Shown: positions 44,957 through 55,373 of the stretch, in pieces | Layout: each line of letters opens with the position of its first letter | How positions within the stretch are numbered: the stretch's first letter is position 1 | Source of the DNA: Tetrapyrgos nigripes | Taxonomy: Eukaryota > Basidiomycota > Agaricomycetes > Agaricales > Campanellaceae | Direction of reading: 5' to 3' | DNA length: 64,000 bases | Assembly: GCA_013368315.1 (NCBI GenBank) | Contig: JAACJM010000035.1 | Location: forward strand, 1-64,000 | Notes under the pieces: model-generated | What the model saw: the letters and a program-made list of their open reading frames with translations, nothing else | The model's database searches: none | Told to the model about the DNA's origin: nothing | Position numbers and translations under genes: made by a program

Positions 44957-46935
44957 TCAACGCCTCGCATGTTCATCAACATCCTTCCAAGCCTTCAACA
45001 ACGTCCTCTCGATACTCATCAACCCAGGTTGAGAGTCAACTCCATGGCCACCAGGACCAGTATGAGTGTATCCTTCTGTACCCTGCTTGACGAGATCTTC
45101 GGCTGAACGGCGATCTGCTGGAGCGAAAGGCTGGTTGTAGGAATTGAAGACGTATTTGGATGGTTCGGGGACAGCGTGCTGAAAGAAAGAAAAGAGACCA
45201 GTTTGGTCAGTCCACGGGTTCGAGAAAAGTACATCGAAGCATTCAAAACAGCAGTAACTCACAGCAGTAATCTCATTCATCTCCCTCATAATCCCCAAAC
45301 AAAACATATCCAAATCCAAATCATTCAAATCATAATTAAACGGATTCTCGATCTCCTGACCAATTTCTAGAAACCCTAAAAACAAAAAAGCTGCGAAGGC
45401 TGTTCCCGGAATAGTCAGGTACCCCATAACCGATTCAATCTGGAAGGGAAGGAAGAAGAGGTAGATCCACAGTGACATGTGAAGGTGGGCTTGGTAAGCA
45501 AAGGGAAGGGGCGTGTTGCCGATTCGTTCGAGGTTGGAGAGGGTGTCGGAGAGGGCGTTGATGGAGGAGATGAGTGCGGAGGCTGAGACGGCTTGCATGG
45601 TGCCGGTGCGGAGGAGGCCTGAAGAGCCGAAGGAAGGTGTGAACTCGAGATACGATACGAGAAAAAAAGGATACTCGGAGACAAGGGGGAAAGAGAAGAG
45701 AAGAGAAGAAAGGACACATACGATCAGCATACCCAGACAAAAACATAATAATTTCCAACGGCACATTGCTATCACCCAACTCTGGCTTCTTCCTATTCAT
45801 CATCGACCTCGTCGCCACTCCATTGTCCCCCTTTTTACTAAACACCCTACCCAACACCCTAAAAATCCTCAAAAACGGCATATAGTCGTATATAGTAGTC
45901 GAAGGAGGATTCCTAGCTGGTTTCAACGGACGATGGACATGGACTGTAGGTAACACCTTTTCGGGGTCGACGTAGTCGTGATTTCGAGTTCTGGTGAACC
46001 AGGAGCTTTGTCTGGATTGAGTGAGACGAGCGCTTCCGGAAGCGATGCCCGCTTCAGCTTCGTAGAGCGATCCAGCGGGAGAACCAGAAGCGGAAGCAGA
46101 AGGAGAAGCACAAGTTGATTGAGTATGGTCGTATGGGTGTTCCCCATCTTCGGATGCATGCCACAGAGGTAGCATATCGGCTTCGGTTTGACCGCCGTGA
46201 GAAGAGTAACGAGGGAGGAAAGAGATGAGAGGATAGAGGTCTTGGTAGTAGGCACCGGATTCTCCTCGGCAGTAGTGCTTGACGGAAACGGCGAAGGCTT
46301 GGACGAGGTTAATCATTGACTTTTTCTCGATAATCCCTTCCATAGTAGACATTGCTTGTCCACCATTTTGAGCTGGGCGTTCGTTAGGGACGTGGAGCCA
46401 TATCTGAGTGTACAGCGACAAAACAACGAAGTTATCGATGTCAGCCTTGGATGAAGAGTCTGAACTTAGTAAACCACCTACCAAAACCGCAGCATTCCTA
46501 CACTGTATAGCAACATTGGACCACATCTTCCTCCCATCCTGATATTTCTCATACGCGGAACTTGTCCTGAACGATAAAACGAAACCGAGCACAGTACCCA
46601 AAACGCCAAGAAGAGCGTTGTTTACTTTGAGGTCTACGGAGGTTTTGGTTGTGACTAGGTGGACGACTATTTGAGTGTTGAGTGTTTGGTATTGAGTGTT
46701 CAATTCGTGATTCGTGATCGTGATCGTGATTGTGGGGTCAAAACGGATATGAAGAGAGTAGAAGAGAGGGACAAGCAACGTCAGAATGAACATGGAAACA
46801 CGAAACGAAACGACACGAACCAGTAGCAACAAGCGTGAAAAACATAATATCCGGCCAGATATCGTTGATGACTGTAGCCATAAACTTCTTTCTCAGTGAC
46901 ATACGACCACTGAGTAAGGGGTTTCTAGCGACCAT
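44957..46935 (-). CDS. Bestrophin-family anion channel, paralogue 2
   Basis: Same family and exon order as 40609-42584: MVARNPLLSGRMSLRKKF and NDIWPDIMFFTLVAT, then VHLVTTKTSVDLKVNNALLG, FRTSSAYEKYQDGRKMW, IWLHVPNERPAQ, STMEGIIEKKSMIN, HYCRGESGAYYQDLYPLIS, NVPLEIIMFLSGYAD, NTPLPFAYQAHLHMSLWIYL, EIENPFNYDLNDLD and NQPFAPADRRSAEDLVKQG. Ends DVDEHARR at 44957. The cytosolic insert before the third membrane region (Ser/Ala repeats, KKGDNGVATRSM) is the main difference from paralogue 1. No lesions seen. The tandem pair points to local gene duplication. Confidence 0.88.
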
Positions 46936-47046
46936 GTCGAGTAACAGTAACTGTTGGCAGGTGTGTAAGTAGATGGGGGATTACGAGTCTAGTCAGTCAG
47001 TGGGGAGGGAGGGATAAGACCTAGGAGCGACGAAGATAAAGATAAA

Positions 47047-47247
47047 ATGGCTCCACACAAGCAAGTGCAGAAGGCGAAAGCCCAGCCCGAGCAAGAGGTA
47101 GAGGTAGGGGATTGGAAGATTGAACGACTCGAAGATTTGAGGAGCCTTATTATAAGTAATTATCGTGCAGCAGCAAATGAAAATTATGGAAAGATCGATG
47201 TCTGTTTCGGGGCGACTACAATTTTGGCATTTGCGAACTCGTTGTAA
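47047..47247 (+). CDS. Short hypothetical protein (66 codons)
   Basis: ATG at 47047, 111 bp divergent from bestrophin 2. Encodes a charged N-terminus (KAQPEQEVEVGDWKIERLED) and ends ILAFANSL. No domain. It may be a first exon or a remnant. Confidence 0.3.
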   Translation: MAPHKQVQKAKAQPEQEVEVGDWKIERLEDLRSLIISNYRAAANENYGKIDVCFGATTILAFANSL

Positions 47248-47460
47248 GGGAAAACGTTAGCCCGTTGCCAAGGTTATGATCGTTCCAGATTTTATTTTGA
47301 GTCCGATCGCGACTGCTGGAGCGCTGGAGCCTGGAGCGACTTGACGTTTGAAGTTGACAATCCGCTCACCTGCAGTGAGAATTACGGGCGAAACACTTGG
47401 GGAAGGAGATAGCTTACTTAGCTCAAGTCGCATAAGGTACAGAGAGGGACCAGCCTTAGG

Positions 47461-47697
47461 ATGCAAGCAGGATGGAAGTCCACAGCTACCAAAGGTCGAC
47501 ACCATGTTCACAACTTGAAGGAGGAGGCTAATATGTGGCTTGAGTTTGACACCAGTAAGACCATGATGCGACGAATCCCGGGACAAATAGTACCAGCCTG
47601 GCCTGCCAAGATCCTTCAAGTTTGCGAAGAAGTTGGTGGCCGCACTATCTGCTTGTTATTTTCGGAGCCATGGACGTCGGACCCTTTCGTTAGATAG
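47461..47697 (+). CDS. Hypothetical ORF with weak PWWP-like segment
   Basis: 78 codons. The stretch IPGQIVPAWPAKILQV followed by ICLLFSEPW loosely resembles a PWWP motif (aromatic-WPA then a V-F strand). The match is weak and no flanking exon extends it. Likely a remnant. Confidence 0.25.
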   Translation: MQAGWKSTATKGRHHVHNLKEEANMWLEFDTSKTMMRRIPGQIVPAWPAKILQVCEEVGGRTICLLFSEPWTSDPFVR

Positions 47698-47709
47698 ATA
47701 GATAGATAG
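47691..47709 (+). repeat. (TAGA)n microsatellite, about 4.7 units
   Basis: Tetranucleotide run next to GGATACACCG. It overlaps the end of the ORF above. Confidence 0.9.
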
Positions 47710-47769
47710 GATACACCGCTCCGGAAAAGGGTTCCCTGACGTGGGGGTACTCTCCATCGAACCACGACC

Positions 47770-47850
47770 CAGAGGTTCTGAACTGGCCACAGTTCGGGCT
47801 TGCACTGAGGAGCTGGTGGTTTGGGAAAAACATCACGCGTCCGAGTCGTC
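47770..47850 (+). repeat. Dispersed sequence shared with 17225-17310 and 28920-28990
   Basis: Blocks TGAACTGGCCAC, GGTGGTTTGG and ACATCACGCGTC occur in the same order and near the same spacing at about 17235-17305 (copy A) and in part at about 28925-28990 (copy B). A short dispersed repeat, or a remnant of a shared 3' region. Confidence 0.45.
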
Positions 47851-49477
47851 ACGGTCACGAGTAAACTTATCTAAAGTTGTTCTTGTCCTTATAGCCTTGG
47901 TCCCTACAGTGAGCTTTTCGCTTGAACGCTTCCGTCCTCTTTCCAAGAAGGTTATCGACACATATCATGCAGGATATGTTTACTTCAAACCGTATTCCAA
48001 GGTAAGTGCTCAGAGGCATTTAGCTCCAATTTGCTTTCCTAACCAATTCCCCTCATCCTCGTCCCCGGTCCCGGCCTCACGACATCTGCAATAACGTCTT
48101 GAAACACACAGCAACGTCTCTGATTCTCCGTCTTCCTTCGTAATCCAAAGACTTCTGCGAAACCGAGTCAAGACCAGCAATAGTTCCGAGGCAGAGACAC
48201 CATAAAATCTCACCTACACGCTCAAACGACCAGTCACCGTCTCAACTACGCTCCGAGTCATCTTATATCCCTCTATTTCACTTCTCCTTCCCGTAGCTCG
48301 TGTTGCCTCTCCTTAAAGCCGCACTAGTATTCCTCTGAGTCATCCAAGGGATCCTTACTCAACTTGTGTTGGGCTCTTGTAGGCCTCCATTCTCCCAGTT
48401 GTTGCAGGTTGATTGGAGAGTACTGGGCGTGAAAGCAAGCCCGACGGAAGCCTGCCCTCAAGTAGTGATGATGTTAAAGACATATGCTGTACATTGTACA
48501 CCCCGTCTTCGACCTCAACTCGAACTGACCAGAAGTACATAGCGCTTTTGGAGGGCTATTTTCATTCATTCTTATTATTTCATGCGACCTCTTCGATCTC
48601 TCTCAGAACTATTATCAAAAGCTCTAATTACTCTCTTGGTCCTCTGAGCACTCTGATGACGACCATGACCCAAGTCTCGAACTTCGAGAATCACTGTGAC
48701 GTACAATTCCACGACTTCTCTGTGGTTCGAGTTCAAAACCTTTCCTAGCTCTGCTCCGAGTCGACTATCGCGATTACTTGTGACTCCCCCTCTTTTCTTT
48801 TTCATAACACAGGATATAGAGGACCGTACATCTATTCCTCCCTCTCCTCTCGTTGCTCAAAAAAATTTCCAAGATATAGCCTTCTCACCCTCAGCTTTCA
48901 GGCTGCGAAATGATAAATCCGTCAGCGCCCTTGGTGGTAATTTAGGTGAATTTCTTCAGAGCATGTTACCTGGGTTTATTGATCTCATTTCGCTTTCTCC
49001 TTTTTTCTGCAGCTCTCGCTTTCTCTACATCCCCTCCACCTCGCGTCTTGCATAAACCGCATTATTTCTCCCTAGCCTTTTACTATTCGACTTACTCACA
49101 CAGTGCCCTCCAAGCGGTGGAGCCAAAAAGACGTATGAGGAAGTAATAAGGATTTTGGATGGGGGTGTGGAGGCGAGATGTTCAGTATTGAGAGAAGAGA
49201 ACAAAGACAGGACCTCCGTTGCAATCACGTCAATCTCGGTGCAATGATCAAAGGTTGGAGGGCTCGCTTTGATGGCCCGTGGCGTGGCGCAGCACTTAAG
49301 TTTCACGTCCGACTCCCAAAACGACTGAATGATTTGTGATTTCCAGGGGGTAATTTTGCGTTCTCGCCGGATGTACATGTCTGAAACGTCTGCAGTAATG
49401 TTACTACCGTCTTAGTACTATTTGCCACATATGGACCGAGTTTTCAACGAATGAATCATTTTTTGCGATCTATCACC
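47851..49477. other. Intergenic, no gene supported
   Basis: Several open frames below 120 codons, Ser/Leu-rich, without motifs. The part 49200-49440 is homologous to 54040-54240 and represents the duplicated 3' flank of the HET-family gene. Confidence 0.5.
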
Positions 49478-50560
49478 TTACTCTCCTGCTCTTCCTTCCC
49501 TTCTCCTCATCCCCTTCTCGTCCTCTGCATCGTCCTCGTCCTCGACCCACTCAAAACGAAGCTTATGAAACGCCTGATTGAGCTCTGTTGCAGAGGTCTG
49601 ACCGTACAGACGCTCGTCCTCCACAAGGTTGTCCCGGACACCGTCAGTACTTTTGCCGTTGAAAGTAATGTGCGTCCATGGCATCGGTTGGTGACATCCA
49701 ACAGCAACGTAACAAGTGGCCGGCCCCCCCTGCTCAGTCCCCTTCTCTTCCCTCTTGACCTGTCTTTCCGTTTCCGAATCACAATCCAAATCTGAATCCG
49801 AATCTGAATCCACCTCCGAAAGTGAATTCAATGAAAGCATCCACCATTTCTCCCATTTGGTGTACTTCAATACGAGAAGATCTGAGTAAGGCACAGTAAC
49901 ACATCTGTTCCTGTCATCTTCCTCCTCCTGGTCATATAATCCGAACTTCAATGGCACCCAGAAGTCCAGATGAGGATGCGCTGTCGTAGCGACGCCCTCG
50001 CTTCGAGAATCTTCTGGAGATAAATAATCGACCTCAAAAACCTTGATGTCCCCTCGCATCTCAAGACAAGCCGAGACAAAGCAACTGTTCGACAATGGTC
50101 CCAGCATATAATCTGCACGCAGATGACCACTCTCAATGCAATCAACGTCTTTGTCCCCAATCAGCAAGGAACATTCCCCCTTGATACTCCCCCAGATATC
50201 CCTATGTTCGTGGACGGAAATCCGTAAGTCAAATCAGTCCGCACATCAGTGTATTGCGACAGAAAAGTTTCGAACTCAATCGAGAATTCGGTGGAGATTG
50301 AGCCCTCTGGTGGCGGTCGAGAGCAAACAAAGTGCCGTGCAGAAGGGAGAAGGGACACGACCTTCTTGCCAGCAGGGGGAATTCTAGTTCTACTCTTCCT
50401 AAGAATTCGTTCCTCTCTGACAGTGAGCTCCTGCACATCGTCGAGAGGGGGGGGGGGGGGGATTGCAGGTCGCAAGACTGATCATCTTCCTGGGTTATAC
50501 CGGACGTAATAACCACCAGTTGTCCTCTGAAGATATACAGACACGTAACTGCAGCTGACA
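49478..50560 (-). pseudogene. 3' fragment of a HET-family gene (copy 1), no HET domain
   Basis: Minus-strand exons read ELTVREERILRKSRTRI, SIEFETFLSQYTDVRTDL, ADYMLGPLSNSCFVSACLEM, VFEVDYLSPEDSRSEGVAT and a C-terminal AFHKLRFEWVEDEDD rich in Glu/Asp. The order matches the C-terminal half of the HET gene at 61034-62603 and its 3' piece at 54241-54760. No HET domain lies upstream, so this is a truncated duplicate. A run of 15 G (50447-50461) falls in the reading strand as a Pro run. Confidence 0.6.
50447..50461 (+). repeat. G15 homopolymer inside HET fragment 1
   Basis: The equivalent position in the other copy (about 61602-61608) has seven G, so the tract length is variable and would change frame. 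Confidence 0.9.
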
Positions 50561-50933
50561 TCGATTGTTTGACAGTTTACAAATGAGGTATATACAATGC
50601 AACGAGTCTACTCTCCGACGGGCTGACCGTTGCGGTTCAAGTTACAGGTGTCACTTTCAAGGACTCAATCCGAATTCTAATGAAAGCAGGGATGCAGGGA
50701 CGGTATATATTGGCTAGCGCATACTTGGCGAACGCCGAATAAAAGGACGCATTAGTTGAGACGGACGAATTCCTTCCCCATTTCCTCTCCCCTTTCCTTC
50801 GTCACTCGTGCTTCGTCCATCTTCCTCTTTCCGGTGCTCTCCCTCGGCGCGCCTCTTCCCCGCCTTCCCCAGACCCGGGCCTTTTCGTTCCGATTCTGTA
50901 GAGAATTCCTGAGGAAGATATTATCATACCATT

Positions 50934-52919
50934 ATGGATCAGGGCAGCAATCCAGGCGTTGGCATCGTCGGTATTGAAAGGCAGATGTGAGTAGCTCCGT
51001 TCTATTTCTTCTATGACCTTGCCTGTTCCCTGCCCGTTCCTTTCCCGTTCGCTGCACACTGGTGTTACTGATGCTAATATTCTACGGGTACGCAGAATGT
51101 TTCATAGGTATATGTACCTCCTGGGTATCAGTATGTCATCTTTGCAGCTTATTGACATGGACTCTCTTGTAACCCACAAACGCAAAATTTTTAGCGATTC
51201 TTTATTGGGACCATATTATCACTTTCGGTGAGTTCCGCCTAAGTTCTACCTAAAGTCCTAGTACTCAGTGTGATATTTTTCACATCTGGTTGATATCGTT
51301 TCAGGCGATGAAGTCAAATACATCTGGACACGGCCTAAAATTCTATCCTCTTATTGCTTCCTTATCATACGATATTTGGGACTAGTCGGAACGATTCCTG
51401 TGACGGTGGTGAAGTTTTCGACAATGAGCACTAGTGTGAGTGCATACCCCTTCATTAGATTCATCACGGGCTTGTTCTTTAATTTATACGTCGACGTCAT
51501 GGGTCTGGCTCTGAACACTAATCTTTTGCTTTTTCCAGGCGTCAGTAAATTCCAATCGAGATAAAATCCCACACCTGCCATTTGATTCTGAACCGGCTTG
51601 TTTGTATCTAGGTGCATGCGATACTATACCTACTGGATCGTTTGGAACACCTTGAGGGCTATGGTAGAATATGGTAGGTAGACTTCCAACCCCTCAGCAC
51701 TTCTATGCTTCGAATTCCCTCCTAGAATGCCTCCCTCATTCTCAATTCTCCTTATCCACAATCCATCCATCAATACACTGGCTCTGACCTGTGCAGGCTC
51801 TCTCAGCTTGCGTATATATGCGCTTTACGAACGGAGTCGTCAAATTTTGGCTATTATTGTGGTCACAAATCTGTTAGTTACTGGGACTACCTTGGTGAGT
51901 AGAACTTGATGAATGGGGTCCTGCGTTCAACGCTGAGTTCTCTGTACGGCAACAGTGGTTGAGCTTAGACAAAGGCACCGTACCGATGGAATTGCATCCT
52001 GAAGGGTGTGTGGTCCCGGTATATGTCGATCCGTGAGTCCATTTTCAGCTACCAACCACCGTCATGTTCAACCGGATTCATCCTCGTCGTGTACTTTGAT
52101 CTTTGGCTTCTCAGTGTCATCCGTGAGTCTCTCACTTGTATCAAACTCATGCTCAATCTGATTCGTCTTTGCTCTTTCTTCTTTCCATAACCAGAACGGA
52201 TATTCCCATGGATACTAGCTATAGTCATCGAATCTCTCATCTTTTCATTGCTACTATGGAAATCCTGGTCGATGAGACATTATCATGGCTTCAATGCCGA
52301 GGTGTCGGATCCGTTGATTACGTTGTTATTTAGAGACGGTGAGGAATCTTGCCTATTTAGGCGGACGAATCGATAATTAATTTCTTACTCTTCCTCGGTT
52401 GTTCTCTATCACAGGTACTGTGTACTACGTGTAAGTATCAACGCTGTAAATTGTTGTCTTCAACTACTCAGGCGCACGAATATACCAGGTTCATGCTGCT
52501 TCTGATGGTTGCAAATATAATAACAGACTATGTAAGCCGAGCTTTTTCCATATGCGCGCGTGTCTACTTACTTACCTCTGTGACTTAGACTTTTGGGGTA
52601 GGTACTCAGAACATTCATTTTGCGTTCTGCTTGTTGAATTTCCTCCGCCTCTGCCCCACCATAGGCCTACACCACAGATCCCCTATACACACTCACATGC
52701 AACTTGTTCGCGATAATGGTATCACGTATGCTTCTCAACCTTCATAAATCAGTCGATGAAGGAATTCTCTCCTCTCAAAGGCTGATTGATATTGATTTTG
52801 CTCCCACTATATCATGGTCGGGAAGTTGTGATCTAGAACATGAAACTGTCTCGAGTATGAGGAGGAGGAACGGTCAGGCTAGTCGTAGTATAATATTGGA
52901 TAGTATAGTGGATTTATGA
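50934..52919 (+). CDS. DUF6533-type multi-pass membrane protein
   Basis: Agaricomycete seven-helix family of unknown function. Early exons 50934-50986, 51096-51124, 51195-51227 and 51305-about 51436 join in frame to give LLAILYWDHIITFGDEVKYI, the DUF6533 signature (YDxxxTFxxEVxxIW). Then come RYLGLVGTIPVTVVKF, RYYTYWIVWNTLRAMVEYG (51612-51673), LRIYALYERSRQILAIIVV (51797-51894), WILAIVIESLIFSLLLWKSW, DPLITLLFRDGTVYYV and a cytosolic Ser-rich tail ending SIILDSIVDL at 52917. Splicing between 51437 and 51611 and around 52020-52195 is not resolved. A lesion there cannot be excluded. Confidence 0.75.
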
Positions 52920-53194
52920 TGAGATATTAGGAATAGAAAGAGACGATTGATTCTGGATGTCATCCTTTGGTATGGTGAAGAAGGGGAATTCTTTGCTTTA
53001 GGTCCCATGAATCGCTGCTGTCGGAAGAGAATTTACTGACTATTGTCTACCAATGAATATTCTTTCAGTAATCTAGTGGTAGATAGTTGAATAAGGACAC
53101 AATGGCATTCTCTGCTTTGATGCGCGAGTTCCACGACTTGGACGCGTAGCCGGCACGACACGACTTGCCCCAAAGTAGTAACGGCATTACATCA
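52920..53194. other. Intergenic
   Basis: No gene seen. Confidence 0.5.
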
Positions 53195-53708
53195 CTGGGG
53201 TAAAGTGCCATCGCTTCGCGTGGCAAGCTACGAGGCCCTCAGATCGGGAGAGGAAGCAACGAGGAAGACAAGGCGCACCCTGATGCTGCCTACGCTGCTT
53301 TGGTTATGCGTTTGTCCGAGGAAGCCGTGAACGACGCCATGATGGTCTCGACTCTCGACCGTGATTCCAGATCTATGATCGATGAGCGCTTACCGAGCGC
53401 CAACGAACAGGGGTGGGAGTTTGAACCTGTGGAAAAGTTTTCGAGGTCGACCTAAGTTAACTGGGGTAAAGTGCCATCGCTTCGCGTGGCAAACTACGAG
53501 GCCCTCAGCATCGGGGAGGAAGCAAGGAGGAAGACAGGGCGCACCCTGATGCTGCCTACGCTGCCTTGGTTATGTGTTTATCCGAGGAAGCCGTGAACGA
53601 TGTCATGATGGTCTCGACCGTGATTGCAGAGAGTGCTTGCCGAGCGCCAACGAACAGGGGTGGGAGTTTGAACCCGTGGAAAAGTTTTCGAGGTCGACCT
53701 AAGTTAAC
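53195..53708 (+). repeat. Tandem duplication of a coding-like 260-bp block
   Basis: Unit 1 is 53195-53460, unit 2 is 53461-53708. Both start CTGGGGTAAAGTGCCATCGC and end GAGGTCGACCTAAGTTAA. Unit 1 encodes AALVMRLSEEAVNDAMMVS and WEFEPVEKFSRST followed by a stop. Unit 2 has deletions that shift its frame. The source gene is not recognised. Confidence 0.8.
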
Positions 53709-54039
53709 TCAGCCTAAAGGCCTCGTAACTCTCCCAAAGAGTTTGTTGCTCGAAGAAGTGCAGTCGCTGCGTTGAAGCTTTCCAGTGAGAAGTCCATAGG
53801 GTCAAATAGGGCCAGAACAAGTACCTCAGAAATTCCATCCAGTCTTTTCAAATCCTGGGTTCAATCAGGATGATCCAAATCATCTACTTATCGTTTAGTC
53901 CGTTGACACGACTTTCAGTCAGCAAGGTCAAGACAAGAAACTGCCACCTTTACCTGGTACATTTCCTGAAGACGCAGACACGTTGCAGGATGAATCGGAT
54001 CTTTATTCAGCTGTTTCTGCTACTGCCACTTCACCGAGA

Positions 54040-54240
54040 AGTCCTGTTGGAATCACGTCAGTCACTTGTCAATCTTGATGCAATGATGAAAGGTTGGTGG
54101 GCTCGTTTTGATGGAGTGGTGCAGCACTTCTGAACGATTTATGATTTCCAGGAGGTAATTCTCGCCTGATGTACATGTCTGAAATGTCGGCAGTAATGTT
54201 ACTACCGTCTTTGTACTATTTGCTACATATGTTCTACCAT
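54040..54240. repeat. Duplicated 3' flank of the HET-family gene
   Basis: Matches 49200-49440 in the same orientation (shared GATGTACATGTCTGAAA, GCAGTAATGTTACTACCGTC, CAATGAT-AAAGGTTGG). Confidence 0.75.
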
Positions 54241-54764
54241 AGACCCAGTTTTCAGCAATCTGTCGCCTTACTCCTGTTCCTTCCCTTCCATCTTCTTCTC
54301 ATCCACTGCATCGGACTCGTCCTTGACCCACTCAAAATGAAGCTTATGAAACGCCTGACTGAGCTCTGTTGCAGGTCTAATCTGAACTGTCAGCTTTCTG
54401 AAGTGATTAATGGTGGGAGTTGCAGAGGTCTGACTGTATGGATCCTCTTTCCTTGACTGAAGGTCGGCCCAGACATCGTCAGTACTTTCGCCTTCCAAAG
54501 TAATGTGGGTCTATGGGATCGATTCAGGATCAGATCCAATAACAATGTAAAAAGTGGCCGGCCCACCCTGCTCACTCCTCTTCCCTTCCCTCTTGCCTCT
54601 TCTTTCCCTTTCCGAATGCGAATTCCATGATATCCACTGTTTCTCCTGTATGGTGTACTTCAATATGAGAAGATCTGAGTCACAGTGAGGCACAGATCTA
54701 ACTATGTTAGACCCACCCACACAATAGGACGTTCCTTGAAGCTCATATGATCTTAATCTTGTAC
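54241..54764 (-). pseudogene. 3' piece of HET-family gene copy 2, cut off by transposon insertion
   Basis: Minus-strand frame with DSDLLILKYTIQEKQW, SERERRGKREGKRSEQGGPA and AFHKLHFEWVKDESD, the same tail as HET copy 1. It begins at the transposon edge and is the downstream half of the gene that resumes at 61030. GTAC at 54761-54764 is the target-site duplication. Confidence 0.7.
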
Positions 54765-54912
54765 CCAGATCTTTCACGACGCGGGGAAAAATTGAAGAAG
54801 AAATAAAGGGTAAATAATGAACAAATAATGGAACAAATAAGAATCCGTGTTATGAAAGATCTGGTGCAATTCGTATAGGCAGGGGGTGGCGCAATACACA
54901 GCCACAGACCGT
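54765..54912 (+). repeat. Left terminal inverted repeat with internal hairpin
   Basis: Begins CCAGATCTTTCACGACGCGG. Its near-complement CCGTGTTATGAAAGATCTGG follows about 70 bp inward. Confidence 0.8.
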
Positions 54913-55373
54913 GTCAACCTCTTCTGCCGTTTTGCTGTTGACCTCCTGCCTCTGTCTCACATCCTGAGCACTTCGTAACAATTTACTGACAGAATAATAG
55001 GTATGTCTGAGTTTGAATATGCTTTTTTTAGAGAGATTGCTCCAGCAGAACCAAATCTTTACATGGGTAAGAGATGGGAAACTTTGCCCTAAATGGCATG
55101 CCCTTCATCGTTGACCTTTCCATTTTGGTGCTCTTTAGGTAAGTGGGCTTTAAACTATCAACATGCAGTGATACAAATATGCTTCATACTAGGTCTAATG
55201 GTAGCTGAGGAAGTTTGTGTTGAGTACATACATGTGTACAGGGGTGCCTCGGATGAAGCCATTGACTTGTAATATTGTGAGTTCACTGTTTGATTTTGAG
55301 CTTCTCTTATTGATTTGCAAGTACTAAACTAGATACTGTCTTCTAGGTCCTTTGTATTGTCTACTTTAGTGCA

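Noticed and set aside
45435..46832. Long minus frame of 465 codons read as one exon
   Set aside because: It reads through bestrophin introns. Parts such as the C-terminal RVSFFSRIVSRVHTFLRLFR stretch have no family match, while spliced exons give the full bestrophin pattern.
44206..47709. GATA/TAGA microsatellites as tails of SINE-like elements
   Set aside because: The sequences upstream of the two runs are unrelated and no target-site duplications are visible.
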